The notes: generated by a model from the letters alone, not told the origin. A stretch of DNA of 64,000 bases from CAIQPS01 sp963783835 (GCA_963783835.1 CAWAOX010000014.1:124001-188000), one strand, 5' to 3'. Shown: positions 16,347 to 25,025, numbered from the stretch's first letter. Program-made: numbers and translations.

Positions 16347-18107
16347 ATGGCCGCCGAGTCCTCCAGCAGCAGGACGAGCACTCCCTTCTTCATAGCGGTC
16401 ACCGGACACCGGACGTTCTCCGCAGAACACGCTCCGACGGTCGCCGAGCAGGTCCGACAGGCGCTCATAGACATCCAGGCACTCGTGCCCAGCACGAGAA
16501 TCCGCATCGTGTCCGGACTGGCCGAGGGGGCAGATAGAATCGTCGCACAAGCTGGCCTGGACCTCGGACTGGAGGTCGAGGCCGTCGTCGCGGCCCCAGT
16601 GGGACGGTATCGTTCCGGCTTCACGGCCGCTTCGCGGGATGACTTCGATGCGTTCCTACGCCGTCCGGGGGTGGCGCTCACCGAGGTCCCGGTAGGCACC
16701 TACTCTGCCGAAGCCGCGGAGGCAGAACGAGCCGCTCCGTATGTGGCGGTGGGGCGCTACCTGGCCAGCAGGGCGAACCTGCTATTCGCAGTCTGGGACG
16801 GCAGTCTGACCGGCCTCGCTGGCGGTACTTCCGACGTTCTTCTGGGCTTCCTCGGGGCCGGCGAGGACCTAGTCACCCCGGCATCTGAAGTGCGGTTCTT
16901 GAGTGGCGAGGAAACCGCCGCGTTTGGCCCGGAATTTGCACTGTGGTTTCCGGTCCCTCGAGGCGAGGGCGGGGATCGGCCGGCCACACACGATGGCCCG
17001 GTCTATCTCAGCGGTGCGGGCCCGAGAGCCCTCGCCCGGCACGCGTCGATGCCGCAAGCGCTCAGGCAACAACTAGAGGAACTCGAGCGGTACAACCTAT
17101 CCGGCGCGTCGGGTGACGGAGCAGAAAATGCGGTTCCCGAGACCATAGCCCTTCTGGCCGGCGACCCGGCGGCTGTCGAAGACAACCGGGGGCTCTTGTC
17201 GGTCATCGAGCAGGAGTTCACCAAGGCCGACCGGCTCGCCCTGAGGAACCAGAGACGCTCGGACCGCTTGTTCCTCGCGTTCGGCGTGATGGCCGCCCTG
17301 ACCGGCGCGCTCTTCTTGACCTACGCGGCCCTGCATCATGTCTGGGGCTATCTCATCGGGTATCTCGTGCTGCTTCTCGGGGGCATACTCCTTCTCCGCT
17401 TGTCGCGGCGCATGCGTTGGTTCCGGCAACATCTGCTCTACCGGACGCTCGCGGAGGTGCTCCGCAGCCGGCTCTACCTCGCCGGTGCCGGGATCGGCGA
17501 TTCTCCGCTCTACTCTGATCTCCTTGAGCTCTCGGGGGTCACGCGGTACCCCGGATACGGTCTGGTCTCGCTCGTCTCAAAGAGCGTTGAGCCCACCTTT
17601 TCAGATGGCGGTTCCGAGTCTTGGGAACCTGACGATTCTCGAATTGCCGCGGTCGAGAAAAGGTGGGTGGACGGACAGATCGGCTATTTCGAAACCAAGA
17701 CCACCCGCATGCTTCGCACCCTCCACCGGTTCGGATGGGTCAAGACCGGACTGGTAGTGGTGACTGTCATCGGGCTTCTCTGCCTCATAGTTTTTGGGAA
17801 CGACCTGGCCTCGGTCGATCTGGGCGGAGGCGTGATCGCGAAGGGTGTCGTCATCTTCTTTGTGGCACTCCTCCCCTACCTTGTTGGGGTGTGGGGTCTG
17901 TACGAGTCGAAGCTGGCGACGCCAGAGCTCCTGTGGCTGTACCGCGATCAGGCCGATTCCTTCCGCCGGGCGCGGACTGCGCTCCAGTCATCAACCACCG
18001 CCGTAGAGAAGCGAGACATCCTGACCGAACTAGGCCGTAGGTCGACGATGCAAAACCTGCTGTGGGTCGTCCACCGGTACCACCGCGAGCACCAGCCTCC
18101 GAGCTGA
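16347..18107 (+). CDS. SLOG-domain protein with four C-terminal membrane helices
   Basis: A 586-aa protein. The N-terminal half is a SLOG-type Rossmann domain: FIAVTGHRTFS at about 15-25, RIRIVSGLAEGADR at about 51-64, and ANLLFAVWDG with a GGTSD loop. SLOG domains are known to bind or process nucleotide-derived ligands. The C-terminal half has helix pairs at about 306-352 and 467-519, with YRTLAEVLRSRLYL and WVDGQIGYF between them, similar to SLATT-type 2TM effectors predicted to form pores. ATG 16347 follows GAGG at suitable distance; an earlier ATG at 16281 is possible. Divergent from two TIR-Kelch genes and followed by a third TIR gene, it is a plausible effector opened by a TIR product (inference). 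Confidence 0.75.
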   Translation: MAAESSSSRTSTPFFIAVTGHRTFSAEHAPTVAEQVRQALIDIQALVPSTRIRIVSGLAEGADRIVAQAGLDLGLEVEAVVAAPVGRYRSGFTAASRDDFDAFLRRPGVALTEVPVGTYSAEAAEAERAAPYVAVGRYLASRANLLFAVWDGSLTGLAGGTSDVLLGFLGAGEDLVTPASEVRFLSGEETAAFGPEFALWFPVPRGEGGDRPATHDGPVYLSGAGPRALARHASMPQALRQQLEELERYNLSGASGDGAENAVPETIALLAGDPAAVEDNRGLLSVIEQEFTKADRLALRNQRRSDRLFLAFGVMAALTGALFLTYAALHHVWGYLIGYLVLLLGGILLLRLSRRMRWFRQHLLYRTLAEVLRSRLYLAGAGIGDSPLYSDLLELSGVTRYPGYGLVSLVSKSVEPTFSDGGSESWEPDDSRIAAVEKRWVDGQIGYFETKTTRMLRTLHRFGWVKTGLVVVTVIGLLCLIVFGNDLASVDLGGGVIAKGVVIFFVALLPYLVGVWGLYESKLATPELLWLYRDQADSFRRARTALQSSTTAVEKRDILTELGRRSTMQNLLWVVHRYHREHQPPS

Positions 18108-18208
18108 CTCTGACCAGCCCACGTGCGAGGCACTACGGCAACGCCCGATTGACTTGCCCCGCTTTGTCGTGTCTTATGGACTAGTCACCGTTGTCGGGAT
18201 GTGAGGTC

Positions 18209-21200
18209 ATGTCCTTGGCGCACCAGGTCTTCCTAAGCTACGCCACCGAGGACGCCGATAGCGCCCGTCTCCTTTGCCGGGTGCTGGAAACCGAGGAGGG
18301 GATCCGGTGCTGGATTGCCCCCCGGAATGTGCCGGCTGGCACCGACTACGCGGCCGCCATCCTCGAGGCGATCAAGAACGCGGAGCTAGTCCTTCTCCTC
18401 TTCTCGGCCGCCACCAACACTTCCCCCTACGTTCTCAGGGAGATCGAAAGGGCCGTCGCCTACGAGCGCCCGGTGCTTTCCGTCCGCCTCGATGCCGCTG
18501 CTCCCAACCCTTCTCTCGAGTACTACCTGAACATGCTCCAGTGGGTAGATGCGCCCCGGGGGATCGAGAGCAAGCGCCACGATATCGTGGCGGCGGTGCG
18601 GAGACTGTCCGCCACGACCGAGGATACACATGACGGGGTGCCGGCAACTGCCCCTCGCCGCCCTTCGCCAGCCCCTGATCTGCAACCTCTGCCCAAACCA
18701 GCCGCGACCGACGAACACCGGCTGGGCGAAGGAGAGCGCAGGCAGATCACCGTCCTTGTGGCAGGAATCGCCGACTTTTCCGGCCTCAGCCAACGGCTGG
18801 ATCCCGAAACTCTGCACGAACTGGTCGTGGGCTGCTTCGAACGGCTGGTTCCCAGCATCGAGCGCTACGGAGGGACGATCGACAGCGTCACCAGCGATAC
18901 GATCGTCAGCCTTTTCGGAGTCCCGAAGATCCACGAGAACGACCCCGAGCGTGCGCTTCGCGCGGCACTCGAGATGCGCCGCGCCGTCGACTCATTCAAC
19001 AAGAGCCGGCCTGCGCCGGTGTCAGTCGGTTTTGCTGCAAACAGCGGTTTGGTCTACGTGGGTGGAGTCGGAATAGCCAAGCGCGGGGAGTCTGCGGTCA
19101 CCGGCGAAGCGATCGGCTCGGCCTTAGCCCTGAAGGAACGGGCGAAGCCTGGCGAGATCCTGGTGGGAGCGGACGCCTTCCGGCAGACGGAAGCGCTGTT
19201 CATATGGGAGTCACCGGCATCCGGTCGCGCAAAGAGCAGTGCCCAGCCCGTCGCCTACCGCCTTCAGGAAGCTCGTTCTGACTCCGGCCGTGGGGGGACA
19301 GGAACCCGACGTATCTCCTCCCCGCTCGTTGGCCGAATGAAGGAACTGGCCTTGCTTGTCGAATGCGTGAGCCGACTCGAACAGGGCCAAGGCGGTGTCG
19401 TGTTCGTCACGGGCGAAGCCGGTCTGGGGAAGTCGCGGCTCCTCGCGGAGTTGCGCACGAGAGCGGAGCCGAAGGGCGTTTCCTGGCTGGAAGGCCGGGC
19501 GCTCTCCTTTGGCCGCAGCATCAGCTACTGGCCGCTGCTCGAGATCATCCAACAGGACGCGGGCATTGAGAACGAGGACCCAGAGAGTGAGCGATGGGCG
19601 AAACTGTCAGCACGCGTGGGAGCGCTCTTCGGTGAGGAACGCGCGGAGATAGTCCCCTACTTGGCCACGCTCCTCAACATCGCCCTTCCAGAAGGCCTCG
19701 CACAGAAGGTGCGCTATCTGGATGGCGAGGCCATGGGCCGCCAGATATACCGGGCCACACGCCTCTTCTTCATGCGGGTTGCGCAGAAGCGGCCGACTAT
19801 CATCTTTTTCGAGGACCTGCACTGGCTCGACGGTTCCACGGCCGCGCTCCTCGAGCACCTGCTACCTCTTGCCGCGGAGGTGCCTATCGTCTTCTGTCTT
19901 GCCAGCAGACCCGACACCGAGGCGGCCGTGACCCGGCTGCGGGAGCTCGTGGAGACCGAGCACGCCCGGCGGCTGACTGAGGTCGTGCTCAAGCCGCTTA
20001 CCGCTCAGGACAGCGAGAGTCTGGCCCTGAATTTGGCACACATGCAGAAGATGCCGGCTGGGCTGCGACAAACCATCGTCGCGAAGGCCGATGGAAACCC
20101 CTTCTTCGTCGAAGAGATCGTGCGGAACGTCATCGACCTCGGCGGTCTCGTGCAAGACGGGGCCACCGGTGAATGGCAGGCCGCGAACGAGACCGCGTTC
20201 TTGGCCATCCCCGACACGCTCCAGGGCGTGGTCATGGCCCGGATCGACCGGCTCGACGAGGACCTCAAACAGGTGCTGCGACTGGCGTCGGTTGTCGGCC
20301 GCACCTTCTTCTACCGGGTCCTGGCAGCCATCCGGGACGCAGACCGCGAGCTGGACCAATGCCTCGCGTCTCTCGAGGATCGAGAGTTCATCATCGAGAA
20401 GGCGCGGGACCCCGACCTCGAGTACATGTTCAAGCACGCTGTGGTGCAGGAGGCGACCTACGAGAGCATCCTCCTTGCGCGGCGCAAGGACCTGCATCGC
20501 GAGGTCGCCCTGGCCGTCGAACGGTTGTTCCCGGACAGACTTGAGGAGTTCTACGCCCTGCTCGCCTACCACTACTCAAAGTCCGAAGACTGGGAGAGAG
20601 CACAGGAGTACTTGTTCAAAGCCGGGGACCAAGCCGGCAGGATCGCGGCCGACGCCGAGGCGCTCTCGCATTACGAAGACGCACTGAGGGCGTACACCTC
20701 GGCTTTCGGCGACCGCTGGGACCCGGTGGACCGGGCGGCCCTCGAGCGCAAGATCGGAGAAGCGCTGTTCCGCCGGGGAGATAACGTGGGCAGCGAAGAG
20801 CGCCTACTGAAAGCCCTCGAAATACTCGGGGCTCCGTTCCCGGACGGCACCGCGGCCTTGCGCCGCCGGTTGATCGGGGAGGTCACGAAGCAGACGCGCC
20901 GGCAACTGTTGCCGTGGTTGAAGCCGAAGGCACCTTCGTCGGAGGCCGCGAGAGCCATGCAAGAACGGTGCGTCTTGTACGACACGCTCGGGACCATCCA
21001 GATGATGGGAGACCCCTCCAAAGGAATCCTGACGATACTGTTGACGCTCAACACCGCGGAAGAAGCCAGTATAGCCTGGGCGGTCTCCCAGAGCTGTTCG
21101 TGGGCGGCGCTTTACAGCCAGGGGTTTCGGCCGATCTCTCGGTACTTTCTTCGCAGAGCGAGAGAAGCCGCCGCCGGTGAGAGCCTCGAGCGCCCGCTGG

Positions 21201-22087
21201 CTTGGACGGACTTCTGCGCCAGCACCATCGCGTTTTGGATCGAGGGAGATGTCTCGGGAAGCTTCGAGTATGGCCGCCGCGCGTATGAGGCCTTCAGGGA
21301 CCTGGGGGACATACGCATGTGGGCACAGGCTATGGGCCTCAGCGGACATGTCCCAGTCGAGCAAGGCCGGTTCGCTGAGGCTCTCGAGATGGGGGCGGAA
21401 CTCGAGGTCGTCGGACGAGATTCAGGGGACCACCTCGTGGAAGTCGACGGTCGGGCATGGCGCGCCGAAGTGCAGTACCTGACTGGCGACCTGAGCGCAG
21501 GCGAGCAGGGCATGCGCTACGCCCTAGAAGAGTTCATCAAGGCTAACGACAACCGGATCGCGGTCAAGGAATCGGGGAGACTTGCTCTGTGTCTGCTCGA
21601 TCAAGGCAGACTGGAGGAGGCGCAGGCGCTGGCAGCCGAGGGCCGGGCGCGCGCGAAGCGCTATTCGATATTCGGAGGAAACGCCAGCTTGGTCTTTGTC
21701 GCTACCGCGGCGGCTGCTCTTGTTGCTGCCGAGCGTGCGGGCACGGCGGATCGCGCGGCGGCCCTGAAGGAGGCAAGGGTAGCGTGCGCGGCCGAAACCA
21801 AGCAAAGTCGATGGGACAAGACCATCTTGACCCCCGCGCACAGGCACCAAGGCACCTACGAGTGGCTGCGCGGCCACCCCGCCAAAGCTGAGAAATGGTT
21901 TCTCAGGAGCCTCAACCACGCGGAGAAGTTGGGAAGCCGTTACGAAGGCGCGCTTACTATGCTCGAATGGGGCAGGCGAACAGGCGACCGCGAGCAACTG
22001 AAGCACGCGGAGTCAGAGTTCGCGGCAATGGGTTGCAGGTTCTTCGAAGCTGAGGCGCAGCGGCTTGAGTCGGAGTGCCCCCGGTAG
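18209..22087 (+). CDS. TIR / cyclase-homology / STAND-type ATPase / helical repeat protein
   Basis: A 1292-aa protein with a TIR domain at about 1-130 (QVFLSYATEDADSARLL; SPYVLREIERA), a class III cyclase-homology domain at about 180-355, an AAA/STAND ATPase with Walker A GEAGLGKSR (about 402-410) and Walker B IIFFEDLHWLD (about 531-541), and a long helical TPR-like C-terminus. In the cyclase domain both metal Asp positions remain (IADFSGLS, SVTSDTIV). The usual Lys is Ser, and the Asn/Arg pair of the NxxxR region seems replaced (AIGSALAL), so it may be inactive or only bind nucleotide. The start at 18209 is chosen from the TIR boundary. The stop lies in a tRNA-Arg fragment, so the last residues (ECPR) are tRNA-derived. 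Probably a signal-transducing ATPase (inference). Confidence 0.85.
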   Translation: MSLAHQVFLSYATEDADSARLLCRVLETEEGIRCWIAPRNVPAGTDYAAAILEAIKNAELVLLLFSAATNTSPYVLREIERAVAYERPVLSVRLDAAAPNPSLEYYLNMLQWVDAPRGIESKRHDIVAAVRRLSATTEDTHDGVPATAPRRPSPAPDLQPLPKPAATDEHRLGEGERRQITVLVAGIADFSGLSQRLDPETLHELVVGCFERLVPSIERYGGTIDSVTSDTIVSLFGVPKIHENDPERALRAALEMRRAVDSFNKSRPAPVSVGFAANSGLVYVGGVGIAKRGESAVTGEAIGSALALKERAKPGEILVGADAFRQTEALFIWESPASGRAKSSAQPVAYRLQEARSDSGRGGTGTRRISSPLVGRMKELALLVECVSRLEQGQGGVVFVTGEAGLGKSRLLAELRTRAEPKGVSWLEGRALSFGRSISYWPLLEIIQQDAGIENEDPESERWAKLSARVGALFGEERAEIVPYLATLLNIALPEGLAQKVRYLDGEAMGRQIYRATRLFFMRVAQKRPTIIFFEDLHWLDGSTAALLEHLLPLAAEVPIVFCLASRPDTEAAVTRLRELVETEHARRLTEVVLKPLTAQDSESLALNLAHMQKMPAGLRQTIVAKADGNPFFVEEIVRNVIDLGGLVQDGATGEWQAANETAFLAIPDTLQGVVMARIDRLDEDLKQVLRLASVVGRTFFYRVLAAIRDADRELDQCLASLEDREFIIEKARDPDLEYMFKHAVVQEATYESILLARRKDLHREVALAVERLFPDRLEEFYALLAYHYSKSEDWERAQEYLFKAGDQAGRIAADAEALSHYEDALRAYTSAFGDRWDPVDRAALERKIGEALFRRGDNVGSEERLLKALEILGAPFPDGTAALRRRLIGEVTKQTRRQLLPWLKPKAPSSEAARAMQERCVLYDTLGTIQMMGDPSKGILTILLTLNTAEEASIAWAVSQSCSWAALYSQGFRPISRYFLRRAREAAAGESLERPLAWTDFCASTIAFWIEGDVSGSFEYGRRAYEAFRDLGDIRMWAQAMGLSGHVPVEQGRFAEALEMGAELEVVGRDSGDHLVEVDGRAWRAEVQYLTGDLSAGEQGMRYALEEFIKANDNRIAVKESGRLALCLLDQGRLEEAQALAAEGRARAKRYSIFGGNASLVFVATAAAALVAAERAGTADRAAALKEARVACAAETKQSRWDKTILTPAHRHQGTYEWLRGHPAKAEKWFLRSLNHAEKLGSRYEGALTMLEWGRRTGDREQLKHAESEFAAMGCRFFEAEAQRLESECPR

Positions 22088-22107
22088 GACTCGAACCTAC
22101 GCACGAG
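22073..22107. repeat. Tandem extra copy of the tRNA-Arg 3' end
   Basis: A 35-bp sequence (22073-22107) recurs at 22105-22139 inside and beside the tRNA gene, overlapping by three bases (period 32). It covers acceptor strand, T-arm and variable loop. The stop of the upstream TIR-ATPase gene falls inside it. This is consistent with a second integration or deletion event at the tRNA. Confidence 0.8.
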
Positions 22108-22179
22108 TGCCCCCGGTAGGACTCGAACCTACGCACGAGGTTTAGGAAACCTCTGCTCTATCCCCTGAGCTACGGGGGC
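22108..22179 (-). tRNA. tRNA-Arg(CCT)
   Basis: A 72-nt cloverleaf on the reverse strand: acceptor GCCCCCG/CGGGGGC with discriminator A, D-arm GCTC/GAGC, anticodon stem GAGGT/ACCTC with loop TTCCTAA (anticodon CCT, reading AGG), and T-arm GTAGG/CCTAC with loop TTCGAGT. CCA is not encoded. Its 3' half is duplicated at 22073-22107 and 12773-12816, marking it as an integration target. Confidence 0.95.
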
Positions 22180-22425
22180 GACTTCGCGGCACGTAGCCGG
22201 CACGCCCTTTCGCGGGCGGCGGCGCCGGGCGTCGCCACGGCCGAGGGATTTTAGCACCCCGACATCACGGACCGGCGAACGGCCTGGGCCGAGTCAGTGG
22301 CGCACCGGCGGCGTCCGGCAGGATTCGCGCCCGAGGGGCCGCATTTGTATACTGGCCTTCGGCCCCCGCATTCCTGGTGGGCCGGCGTCAGAGCAGGCAC
22401 AGCAATTCCTTAAGCGAGGTAATCG

Positions 22426-23025
22426 ATGGAATTCAAGGATATCGTCAAGAATCGGAGCTCCATCAGGCAGTTCGAGGCCAGGGCGGTGCCCGAAGAGGCG
22501 ATCCAGGAACTCCTCGACATCACGCGCTACGCCGCTTCGGCTATCGACCTCCAGCCCTGGAAGATCAAGATCGTCTCCGATCAGGAGACCAAGGACAAAC
22601 TATTCCCGGCTACTTTCAATCAGGACCACGTGCGCACCTGCTCGCACCTCTTCGTCTTCTGCGCCGACACGGACTACCCGGCCATCATCGGCAAGCTCGA
22701 CGCAGCGATGGCGGCAGCAGGCACCCCGGACGGCCCCCGGCAGATGATGATCGGTATGGCCACCAACGTGGCGAACAGCATGACCCCCGAGCAGCAGTTG
22801 CAGTGGTCCAAGGAGCAGATCTACATCGCCCTGGGCAACACTCTCAACGGCGCCTACTCTCTGGGACTGGGCGCCTGCCCCATGACTGCCTTCCAGCCCC
22901 CGGAATACGCCAAGATCCTGGGGCTCCCCGACGACCTGGTCCCCACCGTGCTCGTCGCGATCGGCTACGCCGCCGAGCCGGGGATGCCCAAGATACGTCG
23001 CTCCGTAGACCAGATACTCATCTAG
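22426..23025 (+). CDS. Nitroreductase-family protein
   Basis: A 199-aa FMN-dependent nitroreductase-fold protein. The start MEFKDIVKNRSSIRQFEARA is the typical FMN-phosphate-binding R-x-S-x-R element, AASAIDLQPWKIKIV is the conserved A-P-S-x-x-N-x-Q-P-W region with variation, and the C-terminus has the GYAAEPGMPKIRR element. Such enzymes reduce nitro groups, quinones or halogenated substrates with NAD(P)H; the substrate here is unknown. GCGAGG upstream supports the ATG. It stands downstream of the tRNA and 15 bp before a DUF4126 gene, probably in one transcript. Confidence 0.85.
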   Translation: MEFKDIVKNRSSIRQFEARAVPEEAIQELLDITRYAASAIDLQPWKIKIVSDQETKDKLFPATFNQDHVRTCSHLFVFCADTDYPAIIGKLDAAMAAAGTPDGPRQMMIGMATNVANSMTPEQQLQWSKEQIYIALGNTLNGAYSLGLGACPMTAFQPPEYAKILGLPDDLVPTVLVAIGYAAEPGMPKIRRSVDQILI

Positions 23026-23040
23026 CCGCACGAAGCTGCT

Positions 23041-23640
23041 ATGGACGCCGTCTTCAATAGCATCTACGCCCGGGCGTGCATGGGCGCCGGGCTGGCCGCC
23101 CTGAGTGGGGTCCGCGCGTTTCTGCCGGTCGCATTCCTGGCGCTCTACTCCCGTCTCGAGTTCGCAAGCGCCCCGATCTTGGACGGCACTTCGTTCGCGT
23201 TCCTCGAGGAGACCTGGGTGATCGCCCTGCTGTTCGCCCTCGCCGTGATCGAACTGGCCACCGACAAGATGCCGGCGCTCGCTGCCACCCACCGCCAGAT
23301 CATGCGGCCCATCAAGATCGTATTCGGCGGGCTGGTGTTCGCCGCCGTCATGGCTCCCGATGGCTGGATCGCGATGACGGTCTGCGGAATCCTGGGCCTC
23401 GCGATCGCCGGGTTGGCGGAACACGCCGTCCATTCGATGCGGCCGGAGTCCGAGATCGAGACGACGCCCTTCGTCCTGCTCAGCGTCTACGCCGACCTTC
23501 TCGTGCTCGTCGGCACGTTACTGTTCGTCCTCGTCCCGCTGATCGGCGCGCTGTTTGCGTGCTTCATGTTCCTGTTCGCATACCGGCTCCAGCGAAGGCG
23601 CAACCGCAAGCACAAAGGTCTGCGTATCCTCAAGGGGTAG
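23041..23640 (+). CDS. DUF4126-family integral membrane protein
   Basis: A 199-aa protein with about five membrane helices and the DUF4126 features GAGLAALSGVRAFLPV near the N-terminus, then ELATDKMPALAATHRQIMRP and a final basic tail (RLQRRRNRKHKGLRILKG). The function of the family is unknown. It follows the nitroreductase gene by 15 bp. The last 24 bases plus one are repeated exactly at 31406-31430, and its stop adjoins the boundary of the arsenic/redox island. Confidence 0.8.
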   Translation: MDAVFNSIYARACMGAGLAALSGVRAFLPVAFLALYSRLEFASAPILDGTSFAFLEETWVIALLFALAVIELATDKMPALAATHRQIMRPIKIVFGGLVFAAVMAPDGWIAMTVCGILGLAIAGLAEHAVHSMRPESEIETTPFVLLSVYADLLVLVGTLLFVLVPLIGALFACFMFLFAYRLQRRRNRKHKGLRILKG

Positions 23641-23641
23641 A
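23617..23641. repeat. 25-bp direct repeat, copy 1 (3' end of DUF4126 gene)
   Basis: Identical over 25 bp to 31406-31430. Here it encodes the last seven residues and stop of the DUF4126 protein. The other copy contains the final codons and stop of the convergent livM-type gene. The two copies flank the 7.8-kb arsenic/redox segment. Confidence 0.85.
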
Positions 23642-23664
23642 TGGACTTCGCGACCGGAGGACGG

Positions 23665-23949
23665 ATGGTAATACCAACAATACCCGTCCGGGTCAGGGTC
23701 TTCGTCGATGGCCGGGTGCAAGGGGTCGGGTTCCGGCAGAGCGCTGCCCGGGAAGCGACGCGCCTCGGGCTGCAAGGATGGATCCGCAATCTGCCCGACG
23801 GGCGGGTCGAAGCGGTCTACGAGGGCACGAGGGACGCGGTCGAGGAGATGGCGGCATGGAGCCGCCGGGGCCCGTCATGGGCCATGGTCACCGACATGAG
23901 CGTCCACGACGAGGAGCCCAAGGGGGAGCGGGGCTTCAGCGTCCGCTGA
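23665..23949 (+). CDS. acyP: Acylphosphatase
   Basis: A 94-aa protein that hydrolyses acyl phosphates in the cytosol. VRVFVDGRVQGVGFRQSAAR carries the phosphate-binding loop with the catalytic Arg, and WIRNLPDGRVEAVYEG the catalytic Asn; the C-terminal strand ends GFSVR. ATG 23665 behind GGAGGA is preferred over the in-frame ATG at 23641, which directly abuts the DUF4126 stop. It is the first gene inside the 25-bp direct repeats. Confidence 0.9.
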   Translation: MVIPTIPVRVRVFVDGRVQGVGFRQSAAREATRLGLQGWIRNLPDGRVEAVYEGTRDAVEEMAAWSRRGPSWAMVTDMSVHDEEPKGERGFSVR

Positions 23950-24027
23950 CGGCTGAGAGAGGCCCCCCGCGCTACAGGCAAATCACGCGGTGCCGGGCCC
24001 CCGGTGGGCGCGGACAAATGACCTTCC

Positions 24028-24308
24028 CTAGCCGCCCAGAAGGTCTTGCTTCCGCTGCAGAAACTCCTCCCGGTCGATCTCGCCGCGGGCGTAGCGCTCT
24101 TCAAGTATCTGCAGCGCGCTCTTGGGCGCCGGACCTCCCGGCGGCGGAACTTGCGAGTGGCCCGTCTGGCCGTGTCCTGGCGCCCGGAGAGACCCCGGAC
24201 CAGAAGGACCACGCCCACCACGATGAGCGCCAGTACGGCGAGCATGATGACTACCCCGATCACGCCGCCCATGCCGCCCATGCCGAATCCACCATTCCAC
24301 ATCATCAT
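24028..24308 (-). pseudogene. SHOCT-domain small membrane protein, one frameshift
   Basis: The start MMMWNGGFGMGGMGGVIG is followed by a TM helix (VVIMLAVLALIVVGVVLLV); a frame change near 24165-24185 then leads to a clear SHOCT domain (ALQILEERYARGEIDREEF) ending LLGG. SHOCT modules often sit at the ends of membrane proteins and bind partners. The span is two bases over a whole number of codons. It is downstream of the DUF305 gene by seven bases, probably in one operon. Confidence 0.65.
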
Positions 24309-24315
24309 GCGCCTC

Positions 24316-24939
24316 CTATCTCCCGTACCAGTCTTGATACCAACTCTGCATCTGTTCGATCTCGGCCGTCTGGGTGGTTATGATCGAGCGGGCCAAGTCC
24401 TGTATCTCCGGCCGGTCCGAGCGGGCGAGGACCATCTGCGCCATCATCACTCCCATCTGGTGGTGGGGGATCATCTGCTCGATGAACTCCTTGTCGAACA
24501 CGGGCGCCGCCTGAAGGACTTCGAGATCGGCCCCATCATTCATCATCATGCCGCCCCCCATCATCCCCGGGCCGCCTCCGAGGCCACTGGAGTCGCTGCC
24601 TTCCGGCGCTTCAATCCCATACCACGACCTATACCAGCTCCTCATCTGCCCGATCTCTCGAGTCTGGTCTCGCCCGATGGTTTCCGCCAACTGCCTCAGT
24701 TCGGGATGTTCTGCCCTGGTAAGCGCTAGTTCCGCCATGGCCACGGCATCCTCATGGTGCGGGATCATCTGTTCGAGGAAATGGCGTTCCATGCCGGTTG
24801 TGAAGCCGCGCCCCGAGTCGACTGATGACCCGGCGCTTGGACCCCAGAGACCGAAGCCCCACAGAAGCGACAGGGTGACAAGCAGGATCACGCCGACTGT
24901 GATGCAGACGATCCCCACTATGGTAGACGTTCTCTTCAT
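24316..24939 (-). CDS. DUF305 (ferritin-like) exported protein with two repeats
   Basis: A 207-aa protein with an N-terminal signal anchor (IVGIVCITVGVILLVTL) and two DUF305 repeats, each with E-Q-M-I-P-H-H: HFLEQMIPHHEDAVAMAELA and EFIEQMIPHHQMGVMMAQMV, followed by Met/Trp-rich ends (QMRSWY, QMQSWY). A Met-Gly-rich linker separates them. DUF305 proteins are ferritin-like four-helix proteins often linked to copper or other metal stress. AAGGAAGAGGT supports the ATG. A TTGTAC-N18-TATAAT promoter lies at 25030-25059. Confidence 0.85.
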   Translation of the reverse strand: MKRTSTIVGIVCITVGVILLVTLSLLWGFGLWGPSAGSSVDSGRGFTTGMERHFLEQMIPHHEDAVAMAELALTRAEHPELRQLAETIGRDQTREIGQMRSWYRSWYGIEAPEGSDSSGLGGGPGMMGGGMMMNDGADLEVLQAAPVFDKEFIEQMIPHHQMGVMMAQMVLARSDRPEIQDLARSIITTQTAEIEQMQSWYQDWYGR

Positions 24940-25025
24940 ACCTCTTCCTTTGAGCGGGTGGTCGTGTGGCCCGCGTTGCCGGGTCCACCGCCATTGAGCC
25001 TCAGACCGTTCGCTGTATTATTGAT

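Larger units (their letters stand above)
12773..22151. mobile_element. Putative 9.3-kb tRNA-Arg-associated genomic island with TIR/SLOG genes
   Basis: The boundaries are a 44-bp direct repeat: tRNA fragment at 12773-12816 and intact tRNA-Arg(CCT) at 22108-22179. Cargo: two TIR-TM-Kelch genes, a SLOG-4TM gene and a TIR-cyclase-like-ATPase gene. An extra partial tRNA copy at 22073-22107 suggests more than one insertion event. No integrase is present, so the island may be a remnant or may be mobilised in trans. Confidence 0.65.

Noticed and set aside
12773..22151. Integrase gene within the tRNA island
   Set aside because: None of the reading frames shows the tyrosine-recombinase R...H-x-x-R...Y pattern or a serine recombinase core, so the element is not called autonomous.
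23076..24383. A 435-aa forward frame spanning DUF4126, acylphosphatase and SHOCT genes
   Set aside because: It crosses three recognised genes in other frames and has Arg/Pro-rich composition typical of high-GC shadow frames.
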